Positions 1 through 12,706 of a stretch of 64,000 bases of DNA are shown here, in pieces; position 1 is the first letter of the stretch; each line of letters opens with the position of its first letter. The DNA is taken from contig JADNRY010000015.1 of NCBI GenBank assembly GCA_015501585.1, forward strand, positions 124,001 to 188,000, read 5' to 3'. Made by a program: the position numbers and the translations under genes. The notes under the pieces are model-generated. The model was not told where the DNA came from and ran no database searches. It saw nothing but the letters and a program-made list of their open reading frames with translations. This DNA is from Rhodocollybia butyracea. Taxonomy: Eukaryota > Basidiomycota > Agaricomycetes > Agaricales > Omphalotaceae.

Positions 1-20
1 GTAGAACAAAAGATACTCAC

Positions 21-567
21 CAACAATGCTAGTAGGTTCTATTCCTTGAGGAATACAGAGGTCGAGCCCAACCTGCATAATAGCATTATCGCAGGTGTCT
101 CCGTCAATACCAACCTGTGTAATACTAAAGCATCAGCACATATGATAGTTTGCGAATATAGCAACAATCACCCAGATAGACACACATTGCTCAACGCCAA
201 TTTGTAGGGGAAGAGACCTGATGTTTGGAATAATAAATGTTCCTTCGATGGACTGGTAAGTTTGATTCTGTTTTGGAATTAATAATGGAATCAACGATCT
301 CAACTGGAACATGAACGGAGTACTTACTGCTGAAACCAATATAGCACCAGCCCAATTTTCAGAAAACTCAACGCTAGCACTACTAGTAGTCTGGGACGTG
401 TTGGTAACATCAGGGGAGGCAATGAGATTCACGGGCTTGCTCTGGTGAGTGCTAGAGGAGCGACGTGCTCTCCGGGCGGCCATGCGCTCTCCAAGTCTGC
501 TTGACGGAAATGCGAGAGCAGCGGTAACAAACAATGCTTGGATGAGAAAAGTGGCTAGGAACATCAT
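21..567 (-). CDS. G1 (eqolisin) glutamic endopeptidase, copy 1, partial at left edge
   Basis: Secreted acid protease of the glutamic peptidase family G1 (eqolisins). Exons seen: 567-328, 267-172 and 114-21; the next intron runs off the left edge, so the second catalytic (Glu) half is missing here. The product starts with a hydrophobic signal peptide (about residues 1-19), then an Arg-rich propeptide stretch (MAARRARRSS), then the mature start SENWAGAIL. Exon 2 ends in EQCVSIW and exon 3 begins VGIDGDTC; this Gln-containing motif is the family's catalytic-Gln region. An open frame continues upstream to 756, but ATG 567 is chosen because it matches the start of copy 2 and opens directly into the signal peptide. 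A TATA-like box lies about 85 bp upstream. It is a tandem paralogue of the gene at 1956-3059. Confidence 0.9.
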
Positions 568-1955
568 CTTGGTATAGAGCTTCCACAGTCGTTGCGTGAG
601 GTAGACTGTAGAGAATGAGCTGAGTTTTTGTTGTAAGTACTTCTCGGTCTTTATATGTTCAGAACTTGCCTCCGGCTTCATAGCCACCCTGATTACCAGT
701 TCTGGAACTTCAGCGAATTCAAGCATCTCACACTCATCGAGGCACAAATCGGGCACCGCGTTCCTTCAAGTTAGGAACTGAGCTCAGGTTGAAGGTGTGT
801 TGTAAAAAGATGCGTCAAAAAAGGCATAGAACAGGGACAGGCCCCCCAGAAACTCCCCACGAGCTTCGACCTGGAGTAGTACACTATGCTTTTGATCTTG
901 GATACTCGATTTTGGACAGTACTAACTGAAAAAAAAGCAAAAAAAAAATCAGAATTCGCGAAATATTTGAAGAGCCTATTGGATTTCGCTTACATTGAGT
1001 CGGGAAGTTTCTCGGTTGCTTCGCAGATGACCAAATCAAGTGTTCTTCACCCGAGCGCTCAGGTGCGCCTGTGTGCGCCTAAAGGTACACTATAAGTAGA
1101 AAAACCCGAAAACAAAATTTGGGGCTGTCGAAAAGACGTGGTTGCATGAACCGTGGCGCGTGGCCTCAAGTACACTGTCCACGAAGTTCCGGGGGTCTAC
1201 AGGGACAGAACAACACCATCATAATCGACTCGACGATCACCACGGCCACAATCACACAGTATTGTATGTAAGGACAGTTGCTTGCTGATCGTCGGGAGCG
1301 TCATATATTCAGTCCATTCACTGTCCGAGAACTCGACCTAACCTTGGATTAATATGAAGTGCCTGTTTTGTTAGTGCCTGAATTCAGTCTCAAGACTTTA
1401 GGGCACTGACATAGCGATACAAAGCCTGCACAAACACAGATGGCAGATGCCGAAAGTCACTGACCGGCGATTGAGGACGTTATCAACACTGATCAACGTG
1501 AGAACTGGCCGTCTTGCCAACTACTATGCCGACTTGAAGCTTCACCATAGTACGATGCTTCACAAAGGATCTTTCAACAATGTGCCTTAAGTTCAACCGA
1601 TGTTTGGATGATCTTGATGCAGGATACAGATATGACGATGTGCGAGGGAGACTCTCATTCAATTGAAGCTGAGGCTTACTTACAGCCTGTGTCAGTTTGT
1701 ACCCCATTAGTTTTACTTTTCATCATTCTAGTCCTTTTTCGGGTTCCCCTCCTGATTTTAAGTTCGGCTGATTTTATTTGAATCTGGCGGAGTTTATCAC
1801 GACTGGTTACCGAAATCCAAATCCGACTGTCCCAAAATCAAACACAGAAAATGCTTTATGCTTTAACTTCAAGACTGCCAGAACTACGAACTACTACTAC
1901 AACTGATATAATCTGTTAAATTGCTAGACGAGTTTCCAAGTGGGGTCTCTTATTC
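568..1955. other. Upstream region of G1 peptidase copy 1 (first arm of a tandem duplication)
   Basis: No convincing gene. From 568 to about 1690 the sequence aligns with 3060 to about 4140, the matching region upstream of copy 2, with scattered substitutions and short indels. Short open frames here (for example 886-1095 and 1483-1707) lack domain signal and are not kept between the two arms. The last 250 bp precede the stop of copy 2. Confidence 0.6.
649..656 (-). promoter_or_regulatory. TATA-like box of G1 peptidase copy 1
   Basis: Reads ATATAAAG on the minus strand, about 85 bp upstream of ATG 567. The same element is conserved upstream of the tandem copy at 3151-3160, which supports a role in the core promoter. 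Confidence 0.45.
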
Positions 1956-3059
1956 TTATCCACCAGCGGCATACACAATGGTCACGGTATCGCCACTGAC
2001 AGTTGTCGTAGCCAAAATTTGACCATTCTGTTCCATGTCCAAGATCTGAGCCGTGGCCGGAGTGCTGGTCCCTCCAGAACTGGTAAATGCGGTGGCAGAA
2101 GTAAACACGACGATCCCAAAGTCGGGAAACGGAACGAGGGAGCAATCGCTGCCCGAACACGTTTCAAAGTCCTCTACAATCCATTCGGCATTTACCTGGC
2201 AAAGGCTCGGGCCAAAAGGTGCTACAACCTCTCTAAACATGGACTGGCCGTTACTGTTATTTTCTATGGCCAAGCTACCCTCAAGGCCGAGGTCACCGAT
2301 AACATTGACCACGAGAGTAACCGATTGGCCTGCGGAGAACGATAATCCTTCGAAGTCGACAGCAGCAGCAGGGAAAAATTGGGACCTGACACGGACGGAG
2401 GTCAGTAAAAACAAGGTCTATTAATTTGAAGGATTTCGTACCAGCCTATGGAATGGGTTAGATCTGTATGTAAGTAGAACGGAAGACTCGGATACTCACC
2501 AACAATGCTAGTTTCTATTCCTTGAATACAAAGGTCGAGCCCAGTCTGCATAATAGCATTATCGCAGGTGTCTCCATCAATGCCAACCTGTGTACTAAAG
2601 CATCAGCATATATGATAGTTTACGAAGATCACAACAATCACCCAGATAGACACACATTGCTCAACGCCAATACTGGGAGCGGCACTGATGCTGGGGACGA
2701 TAAAGGTTCCCGAGATGGACTGGTAAGTTTGATTCTGTTTTGGAATTAGCAATGTAATCAAAGATCTAGATCTCACCTTGCGCAACGATTCCGCTGCATA
2801 TGAACGGGGTACTTACCGTGTCAGAAATTAATATAGCACCGGCCCAATTTTCAGAAAACTCAACACTAGCACTACTAGTAGTCTGGGTCGTGTTGGTAAC
2901 CTCAGGGGCGGCAACGAGATTCAAGGGCTTGCTCTGGTGAGTGCTAGAGGAGCGACGTGCTCTCCGGGCGGCCATGCGCTCTCCAAGTCTGCTTGACGGA
3001 AATGCGAGGGCAGCGGTAACAAACAATCCCTGGATGAGAAAAGCAGTTAAGAACATCAT
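1956..3059 (-). CDS. G1 (eqolisin) glutamic endopeptidase, copy 2, complete
   Basis: Complete family G1 glutamic peptidase, predicted 285 aa. Exons 3059-2817, 2734-2642, 2587-2500, a 4-nt exon 2445-2442, and 2385-1956 (858 nt in frame). A signal peptide (about residues 1-19) is followed by an Arg-rich propeptide and the mature start SENWAGAIL. The catalytic Gln region is EQCVSIW joined to VGIDGDTC across an intron. The catalytic Glu region is NAEWIVEDFE in the last exon, as in scytalidoglutamic and aspergilloglutamic peptidases. The microexon is needed to join TSIV to the conserved W-x-x-x-F-P-A-A segment in frame; its flanking introns have good donors, branch points (TCTAAC, TACTGAC) and acceptors. 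Expected to be secreted and active at low pH. Neighbour 21-567 is its tandem copy. Confidence 0.93.
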
Positions 3060-4579
3060 CTTGGTATAGGGCTTTCGAAGTCGGTGCGAGATATAGACTG
3101 TACTAAAGGGTGAGGCTCATGAGCTGAGTTTTCACTTTAAGTACTTAGCGGTCTTTATACGTTCAGAACTTGCCTACGGCTCCACAGCCACTCTGCCAGT
3201 TCCAGAACCCCAGCAGATTCAAGCATCTCAGTCATTGAGACACAAATCGGGCACTATGTTCCTTCAAGTTAGAAACCGAACCCAGGTTGAAGGTGTGTTG
3301 TGAAAAGATGTATCAAAAAAGGGATAGAACACAGGCCCCCCAGAAACTCCCCACGAGGCTTGACCTGGAGTACACTATGCTTTTGATCACTCGTTTTGGA
3401 CGGTAACAGCCATGTAATTGAAAAATCAGAACAAAAATCAGAATCGCGAAGTATTTGGAGAGCCTGCTGGATTTCGCTTACATCGAGGATCCCGAGGTTT
3501 CTTGATTGTTTCGCTGGTGGCCAGATCAGGTGTATTCCGTGCTTCTTCACGAAAGCAACTCAGTGTGCGCCTATAGAACAACAACAAAATTCGGGTTTCC
3601 GAAAAGATGTGGATTGCATAAACCGCGGCCTCAAGTACGCTGTCGACGAAGTTCCGGGGGTCGACAGGGACAGAATAACACCATCATATCAACTCGACGA
3701 TCACCACGGCCAAAATCCACAGTATTGCATGCATGGCCTAAAGATAGGACAGTCTCTTGCTGATCGTCGGGAGCCTCATATCCTCAGTCCATTCATTGTC
3801 AGAGAACTCGACCTGACCTTGGATTAATATGAAGTGCCTGCCTTTTTGTTAGTACCTGAAAGACTTTGGGACACTGACATAGTGGTACAAAGCCTGCACA
3901 AACACAGACAGATGCCAATTGAATGCAACTGACCTTACTGAGCTTATCAAGGACTCTATCAACACTGACCAAAGATCCGTGTGACGGTGCATATTTGGAG
4001 CTTTAGATGAGATTAGCCGTGATACTTCACAAAGGGTCTGTCAAGTTTCAACAATGTGCCTTCCGACCCTTGGATGATCTTGATCCAGATAGGACGTTGT
4101 GCAAGGGAAAACATCCATTCAATTTGAGGTGTAACAAGTTTCTAGCTGGTCCTACAAGTATGAGGTCTATGGATTAATCAACTGTGGGACTCAACAAATA
4201 ATAATTCAAGGGGTAATTCCTTCGTGCCTCCGACCAGCACGGTACAAATTTATCTAAATAAGAACTACCCCATTCCCCAGCTTCGGGCCTTCGGCGGATG
4301 CAAGGTTTAGGTAGACAGAACATAAGTTTTGAAGAGCCGTTGATGGTCTGAAGTTGGTGATGGTAATACATATCAACCTCACTGGCACTGGGCGGAGGGG
4401 AGCGAACAGGCGCATCGCAAGTTTTGTAGTGCGTTGTTTAATCGCAAACTTACATTCTTCCTTGTATGATCTAAGCTTTAATCTCGAGATCTCAGGGTTC
4501 CAATGTTGGTATGAAGTTCAAGCGGAGAAACAGAAGCTGTATTAGGTTCCTATACAGTTCCAGCTTGCTTGACGATAAA
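3060..4579. other. Upstream region of G1 peptidase copy 2 (second arm of the duplication)
   Basis: Contains a TATA-like box (GTATAAAG, minus strand, 3151-3160) about 95 bp upstream of ATG 3059. From 3060 to about 4140 it repeats the region upstream of copy 1. A 143-codon plus-strand open frame at 3396-3827 lies inside the duplicated block but is not preserved in the other arm, so it is not called a gene. Nothing recognised from 4140 to the Ku80 stop. Confidence 0.6.
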
Positions 4580-7500
4580 TTATGTCACCATAAACTGGGA
4601 AAGCAAAGTAAGTTAGTACGATTTAACGTCCTCTGAAAAGGCATACCTTCATAGCTTCCACCTCTGATATATTCGACGATCCACCACTCTTCTTCGCCTC
4701 TCTGTCGCTTATTAAGCTAAGCTCCCTACCAACGTCCTGCACCTCTGTCCAAAATTCTTCGTTGCCTGGTGTAGAATGCAGGCATTTTTGTTTCAAGTTT
4801 GGTATAAATCTGTGTCTGAAAGTAAGCGTACTAGAGTTTCAGAGACGAGAAGTGAGTACAGACGCATTCCACTGTTCGATCTCATCTTCCTTCAGGCAAA
4901 CTTCCCGAAGCTCTGTCAAACATTCTATCATCTCATCCTTCCTCCGACTCGCGAAAGGCGCGATAACTACTTCGGCGATGACCATGCACATATCTTCCAC
5001 GGCTTTAGTAACGATATCTCCCCGCTTTAGATTGTCCTTGAAGTCAGTCAGTGGATGTGTTCGTCCAATTATGCGATTAGCGTCACGCTGGGGATCGATA
5101 TCCATCGCGTCGTCATCCTGATCTTGAGGTGAGAAGGAGGAAAGCGAACGAGCAGGGGTTGGTAACGGATGCGGCGTTTGCGCTGGTCCGACCTTGTCAA
5201 GCAACAGTTCTCCATCTTCGTCCTCTGTGTCGTTCTCCCCGCCTGCTTTCTCGAGTTCTTGCGCAACTTCGGATTGCGCGTGAGATTGTGAGTGTTTTGA
5301 AGTCGAGGGGTTTCGATCGAGAAGAAGCATCTCTTCGTCATCGTCGTTTGCATGGCTGTGGCCACCTTTTCGCACCATCTTGGCTGCCTTTGGTACTGTA
5401 AAAACGCATGAGGAAAACTGATGTGAGGAGACAAATCAGCCGCGTACCATGTTTAACGTTGAATGCTTGTATACACTCATCTATCGTACTCTGCGCCTTT
5501 TTGAGTAGCTTCTTCGGTGGATTGAAGTACTTCAGAAGCTCAGGGTGCGGAGGAGGAAGAGGGTTTGTATCGATATCGGCGACGATAGCACAATGAAACA
5601 TGGCCTGTTTCAGCCGGTGATAGGCGGGATTGTACGAATCACGAATATCGAACCATTCTGTGCGCTTTCTGGATATGTTCATTGAGCTCGAATGGAAGAA
5701 AGATCAACAAAAAAAACAGACCCTGATTCTTCGTCTTTGAGACCAGCTTCCATCAAATCCAGCGAATCAACAAATTCGTCCATTGCCTCCGACTGATTTT
5801 CGGTCGGTATGTAAGGATGCTCAGTAAGAGTTTCGCCTTTCTTGTTCTTGATGACACTAAGAGACGGAAATGTATGTTTTCTGACATCGTCTGCGAAGGG
5901 CATCTACGTGCGCTGGTGAGGTACAAACAAATGGAGGAGATGATAAGACTTACCGGTGCCCACAGTAGACAATGTACTTTGTCGAACAACGTAGGGCTCA
6001 TGATGCCCATTTTAGCATCTCTTCCATCTCCGGTAACCCATCTACCCACTGCAAGTACTCCTTTCTCGTACATGGCTTGAACCATGGCTGAGAGAGCACA
6101 TTGAGCAGTAGAATTGTCGGGATTGGCCCAAATGTATTGAACTTCGCCCATAGAGTATTCTCGACGGAACTAGATAATTTTTTGAATTTGGACAAGTTCG
6201 AAATCGAAGTAAAGTACATACCTTTTTCTCGGCGACAAACCCAACGACATCAATCCCTTTCTTAGTCGGGAGCTTTGAAAATTGGCCATCAGGGCAGGGA
6301 ACATAGGATGTTCCGTACTTGAAGCCTCGAATGAGTTCCTCTTTCTCGACCTTCTCGAGAGTTGATGCGATCTCATCGCCATCCTCGATCATTTCCTCTT
6401 CCTTCACTTTCTCCTTTCCTTTTCCTTCTTCTTCCTCGCCGTCCTTCGGCTCTGCCATATCAACGTAGTACTCTGTGCGACCTTTGAGTTGTGCGAAGGT
6501 GATATTCTTCGGCTCATCTTCATCCACATCGACCTCCATGTCATGCTCCTCAGCATTTCCTCCGGCTGATATTTTTGGGCGAATATAAAATTTCTTGAAC
6601 GGTTTTGGACGATTGATAGATATGCATTTCGATGTTTTTATGAGAATTTCCATAGCTTCTTCGCGCGAGTATCGACATCTCCAATCCGCAAGACATTTTG
6701 CATGAGTACGGACCTAGAACTCATGAATATTTTATGTAGTGGAAGGAAATGGTTCTGCGTACCTGGAAGTTTTCACCTCGGGCATAGAGATGTCTTCCAA
6801 CACCCTATCAAGAGTTCCAACAACAGAATTTTTGACGCCTTCGTTCTCGGGATTGCAAAGTTGATCGTTATAGAACTGTTCGTTTACTTCCTAGATAAAA
6901 ATGAGCATCTACTTTGAGTCTTTGAGAAACAGCCGACTTTGTAATGAGGTTTATTCTTCTGTTTGAACTCGTACTCTTCGTCGTCAAACTCAACTCCTAC
7001 CACCGTAAGGGCCACATTGAGCTCGTTCATCTTGGCTGCAGTGACCTCCCAATCTTCAAGTTCGATGGGTCCTTCACCATCGGTGACCAGAATGACTTTA
7101 CGGGTCCAGGTTTTTTTGTTACCCAGATACAGGTTTTGTGCTTCAACCGCGACAATCAACGCGTCAATCGCTGGGGCAGAACATGAGGAGGGTTGATAAT
7201 GAGTATAATGAGTACTCACGATCACCGTACACGTCAGAGGGTTTAAGTTCATCAAGTCTTTTGAGAGTTTCAGCGGTAGGCTGAGCGATGGTGATGTACT
7301 CTGTAACATTCTCGTATCCGCCATTTTCATCATTGATTCGGTTGTCGGTATCTAGCTGAATGTGAGCTTGGAGTATGCAGCAGAAGTCAATATTACCTTC
7401 TGTTCCAAATATTATAACCCCACACTGATCTGTTTTCCGGCCATTATAGATCTAGGATGCATTGAGACAAACGCCAAAAGAGAGCCGAATAAAAAGATAT

Positions 7501-7729
7501 CACCATATCCTGAATCTTAAATTTCACATACTGTAAAGCGTACTGAAGATGGGTCACCTCCGAAGAACGTTGTTCGCCGTTTGGACCAGGCGGAAGAGGA
7601 ATAGTTTTTGTGGCGCCCATGGATTTGCAGACATCCACGACGAACATGGTAACAGTGTACTAAGATAAATGGTCAATTATAATCGTAAGTTTTAAGACAG
7701 ATGCTCACTCCTGCACGCTCAGCTGGCAT
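4580..7729 (-). CDS. KU80: Ku80 subunit of the DNA end-binding Ku heterodimer
   Basis: DNA double-strand-break end binding with Ku70, first step of non-homologous end joining; also telomere maintenance. Thirteen exons join in frame to 845 aa with no repair needed: 7729-7709, 7659-7504, 7451-7397, 7351-7220, 7170-6938, 6890-6777, 6713-6222, 6169-5954, 5903-5722, 5668-5448, 5395-4864, 4815-4647, 4594-4580. The N-terminal 235 or so residues form the Ku vWA-like domain (starts YTVTMFVVDVCKSM; ILVTDGEGPIE). The beta-barrel core follows (residues about 238-480; KTSKCISINRP, FKYGTSYVPCPDG) with an acidic GEEEEGKGKEK insertion. The C-terminal helical part includes EEFWTEVQDVGRELSLI. The last exon adds only four residues and the stop. 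Head-to-head with the Rab gene, 143 bp between start codons. Confidence 0.95.
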
Positions 7730-7872
7730 GGTGGTGGTAACAAGTCAAGGCGCGTCGCGCTTTGATTTCGGCAGTCACGCATGCGCAGCATGAGTCACCG
7801 GAAGGCAATGCGCCAAAGCCGGCATCTGCCGCTAAATCATTCAAATTACTCACTTGTCCGCAACGTCCCAAA
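7730..7872. promoter_or_regulatory. Shared divergent promoter, Ku80 / Sec4-type Rab
   Basis: Only 143 bp separate the Ku80 ATG (7729, minus) from the Rab ATG (7873, plus), so both core promoters must overlap here. No clear TATA box is seen; a GCATGCGCAGCATGAG stretch lies near 7780-7795. Confidence 0.6.
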
Positions 7873-8758
<886 letters not shown>

Positions 8759-9077
8759 ATCTATCATGTTGTACTGTTGTACGACTGACCCTGTACGACA
8801 TCCTGCACATATACTTGTCAATGGTGTACTCTGCTGTTGTCATTACTTTTGCATCCCAATCATCCATACTACAGTACATACGCATGCTTTTTTTCGTTCC
8901 TGCCTCTTTCACTTTTCGATTGTCTATAATTCACAACTACTACGTTGTATCTTCCAAGGACATAATAATTGGTTTAACTATGTATGGGATTCAGACTACA
9001 AAGTGCGAACAAGCAAAAACATTACAAAATTCGAAAGCGATTGTGAGTACAGCAGACGACGACAAGTCCTTTTGATC
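8759..9077. other. Convergent 3' intergenic region, Rab / ARP5
   Basis: 319 bp between the stop codons of two convergent genes. It must hold both 3' UTRs and poly(A) signals. AT-rich with no gene; the plus-strand open frames here run antisense to ARP5 and are shadows. Confidence 0.6.
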
Positions 9078-11946
9078 CTAGAACCCTCCATTCCAATTAC
9101 TCCCCCACCACCTCTTCAATCTCTCCCCACCATATTCATCATACTCCGCCCTAGTCATCCCAACCCTCCCAAACTCATCTGTCTGAGCAAATCTCGCCAT
9201 ACCTTTCCATGCATCCAACGACGGATCTTCAGCGCGTTTAATCTCTATCGGGGTCTCTGTTGGGAGAAGCGGCCGGAGTGTTGAATGGAGACGGGGAACG
9301 AGCCCAGGAATGAGAGTCGGGGTTCCGGAAAGGAATACGTTCTAATGAGAATGAGTATTAACGAAGATACAACACGACCTGTGGAGAAACACACATTGAC
9401 CAGCCTTGCTTTCTCATCATCACTGAACCTCGACAAAATATTTTGTATAACTTCACCAAGACCCGCCGAGTCTACTCCCGCAATTCCAGGCGAGAACCAT
9501 GCCTCACAGACGCGCCATCTTTCGGTGTTGAGATGGATTCGGGTGTTACCTGAACCGGGTGATCGTTATAATTTGCAAGAGAAAAAATAAAATTAAAAAT
9601 ACACACCAGCAACGTCACCCTCCTCATACATCGGTTTGAACGCACTCAGCAATGCTGACCTCTGAGAAGCGATCGAAGCATGCGTCTGTTGACTCGTGAA
9701 AGTCGGATCATGAGTAAGAAGTTTTTGTTCAATAAGCTGTAGTTGCGCTAGATCTTCGTCTTCGTCTGAAGATACTGCGGCGGTGTTCTGCAAAAGTAAT
9801 GGTTACTTCCTTCGATAAGCTGTATAAAGAAGAAAACAACATACAATCTTGCGATAGATTGCCCAATCAGCATCATCTGCTCCAAAGGTATCCTCTATCG
9901 AAGACAAATATGAAAGTTAGCAAGAACAAAAAGGAATAGGTAGGAGTGAAACGAGAGATTGAAAAACACCCACCTCCACCGCCCTTCCTCTTCTTCTTCG
10001 TAAGCTTCTCATCCGAAGCTAGATTTGCTATACTCTTCATACGTGCTTGTGCAGCAGCACTTTTTCGGTCGCTTAGGGCGGCTTTTCGTCGAGCGCGGTC
10101 TTTGATACGGGTCATTAAGGCCTGGGGGTTCAAGTTGAGTAAACAGGGTCATTAAACAAAACTCGCACAAACAGACCTCCTGCTCACTCCTCAACCTCGC
10201 TGACCACCCCGCGAGATCCGCCTCCCTCTCCTCTTCCTCCTTCTTTTCCTCCCTCTCCCTCTCTTCCCTCTCCTTTTCTTTTTCCTTCCGTGCCCGAGCG
10301 CGAGCTTCAAACCCAGCTTTAAGAAGTTTTTGTTTCTTCTTTTCTTTCAAGGCATCTTCATCCAGCTAGAATGGATATCAAACGCGTTAGATGGCGTTTT
10401 TTTTTAGCAGACGCAGGGGCGAGGAACATATTTACATCAGCATCTGGTACATCAACCAGAGGAAACGAAGGTTCCTCTAAGGGTTCATCCACATCCATCG
10501 CAACGCCAGCACCAACCCCACCAGCCTCCTTCTTCTTTCCTTTCTTCACATCCGAATCCAGTTTCTTGATCGTCTCATCCAACGTCGCATCGTCGTCGAA
10601 ACCTTCCGAGTGAAGCTTATTTATCCACTTCTTCCATACTCGCCTTTAGATTCACGGAGTTCGAGGAGGTATGCGAGGTCTTTTTCTTTTTGAGCGAGCT
10701 TTGATAAGAGAAATAGGGATAGTGTTAGTATTGGAGAGAAGAAACGGCAGAAAAAGTATAAACCTTTTCAATCCGATTCCGCGCAGCGATTTCCTGCAAC
10801 TTTTTCCCCTGCTCTCTCCTCTTCTCCGATATCCTCGCCAGTTCCTCTTCTGTCTTTTCTTCAGTTGAAGGTAACACGAACGGGAACTGGATAATCCTTT
10901 CTGAGGTGCGGAGGACGGCGGGATCTTCGAATGACCGGAGGAGAGAGGTGTAGTCTGGAGCGACGGAACAGAATGTACGAAACATCCACTGAAAGATACA
11001 TATATCGTTAGTATTAATAACCGAATGGAAAGAAGGACCTACGTTTGATTGAGTCGCAGTGACTCTTGTTGGAAAAGTCGGGTATTTGACTTGAATGAGT
11101 TTGAGGAGGTAGTCTGCGGATTGGGATGCACCCCATGGTATTCTGCAGAGCGTAATTAACGGTTGGAACAACGAAGGATCCATAGGTCATACCTCTTCGC
11201 ATGGCTCAAGATACCTTTGCCATTCAAGATCGGAATAACCGAAGTTGAAGCAGTGTTGAATGACACTACAATTCCATCTGAGGAGAATGTATCCGATGGG
11301 GCAGACGCAACTGGATGATTGTTTTGGTAAAACGACATGACTCCGTCGACGCAGTATGCTAATGAAGGAACTGAGTACTGCTCAAACATTAGTTCGGACG
11401 TAACTAGACAGAGTAAGTGTCCGACCCTAATCGTGAGTCAATAGAGAACATACGAGCTCTTGAATGCACAGGTGAACATAACCTCTCCGTCATGAGCACA
11501 GGATGGTCCACACTCGGTGCATCGATGCCCAGCTGAACAAACGCGTAGTCAAGGGCGTTTTCCTACGTCTCAAGGAGAAAAAAGTCAACAAACCCGTATA
11601 ATTCCATATGAAAGACACTATGATGCACACACCAACGCGTCGAAATTAAGTAAAACATCTCCTTCCCATGGGGTTCTTGACTGAGTTTTCGCACCACTTT
11701 CAACATCGACGGCATCTCCAAAAAGCATAAGCGGTTGATTACTTTTTCGTTCTCGGTATTTTGCAATGACATTAGGGCCATAGCGCGGTGTAGAGGTGGC
11801 AAACCCCAACGGAGATGTGTAGAGCCGTTATCGAGGATGAGAGGGGTTTGTTGGTTTCGGTGAGGAGTGTAGTCCTCGGGATCTGGAGGAATACCAGGAA
11901 GCGTAGGTAGAGGCACTAGAGTTACGGATTCAGTGTCTACATCCAT
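9078..11946 (-). CDS. ARP5: Actin-related protein Arp5 (INO80 remodeller subunit), one-base frame break
   Basis: Nuclear actin-related protein, INO80 complex subunit that with Ies6 couples ATP hydrolysis to nucleosome sliding. Thirteen exons: 11946-11633, 11562-11454, 11403-11193, 11142-11043, 10988-10764, 10698-10644, 10602-10436, 10365-10177, 10121-9974, 9894-9845, 9787-9607, 9549-9395, 9341-9078; about 722 aa after repair. Actin-fold motifs: LILDNGSTHLRWGF near the N terminus; LMFEQYSVPSLAYCVDGVMSFY; C-terminal NVFLSGTPTLIPGLVPRL. A long charged coiled-coil insertion (ARARARKEKEKEREER) sits in the middle, as in Arp5. Exon 1 changes frame inside the C4 run at 11804-11807; one more C restores every downstream intron phase, so I read it as a consensus error. 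The intron after exon 6 appears to be GC-AG (donor GCGAGT). Head-to-head with RPL14. Confidence 0.92.
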
Positions 11947-12058
11947 AGTGACAGCGTTGAGGAAAGAAGAACTGTGCGGCGGATCGGGCCGGGCACAGCC
12001 GCTTTCAAAATCCTCAAGTCAACCTCCGCGTAGCCAGCGGCCTCAAGCAGAAGAAACA
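11947..12058. promoter_or_regulatory. Shared divergent promoter, ARP5 / RPL14
   Basis: 112 bp separate the two ATGs (11946 minus, 12059 plus). A chromatin remodeller subunit and a ribosomal protein gene share this very short promoter. No TATA box is obvious. Confidence 0.6.
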
Positions 12059-12706
12059 ATGTCTGTGAGTATGCCAATATGTTATTTGAACTGTTCTGGT
12101 GCTCTAGGATGGTTCTGGTGGAAAGAAGTTGGTTGTTTTGCGGTGGAAAACGCTGGATTCGAAATTTTAGATTGGATGAACTTTTTCCTGATGCGGTCCT
12201 GTTTCTAGGATTCCACTTTTAAACGATTTGTTGAGGTTGGCCGAGGTGCGTATCCTGTATTTGCGCTGTTATATGGTACTTATATGCCCTGTAGTTGTCC
12301 TCCTCAAAGCCGGTCCTTCCGCTGGAAAAATCGCCGTCATTGCAGAGATCATCGACCATAAACGAGTGCGTAACATCTTGTTTCTCGAAGATTTTCTCTC
12401 ATTATCTACCAGGCCATCGTCGACGGACCAACAACTGGTGTCCCTCGCCAGTCCTTCCCCTACAAACACCTTACTCTCACTCCTCTCTCCGTCACAAAAC
12501 TTCCCCGTGGAGCACGTTCAGGTGTCGTGAAAAAAGTTCTCGATGCAGAAGGGACGATCAAAAAGTGGGAGAGCTCATCTTGGGCACAGAAGAGAGCTGC
12601 AGTCGAGAAGAGGCGGAACCTCAACGACTTTGCTCGTTTCTCAGTTATGCTGGCAAAGAAGCAGAGACGGGACTCTGTACGCAAGGCGTTAAAATCCAAG
12701 GCGTAG
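12059..12706 (+). CDS. RPL14: 60S ribosomal protein eL14
   Basis: Eukaryotic large-subunit ribosomal protein L14. Four exons: 12059-12064, 12209-12245, 12295-12365, 12413-12706; 135 aa, the usual size. Exon 1 holds only the Met and Ser codons, a common layout in fungal ribosomal protein genes. The N-terminal KOW-like part reads FKRFVEVGRVVLLKAGPSAGKIAVI, followed by PRQSFPYKHLTLTPLSV and a basic tail ending RKALKSKA. No frame problem. The first intron (144 nt) is long for this window; ribosomal protein genes often carry expression elements there, but none is proven here. Confidence 0.95.

Noticed and set aside
3396..3827. 143-codon open frame in the duplicated upstream DNA of the G1 peptidases
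   Set aside because: Its frame is not kept in the other copy of the duplication (about 900-1350), and no domain or splice signals support it.
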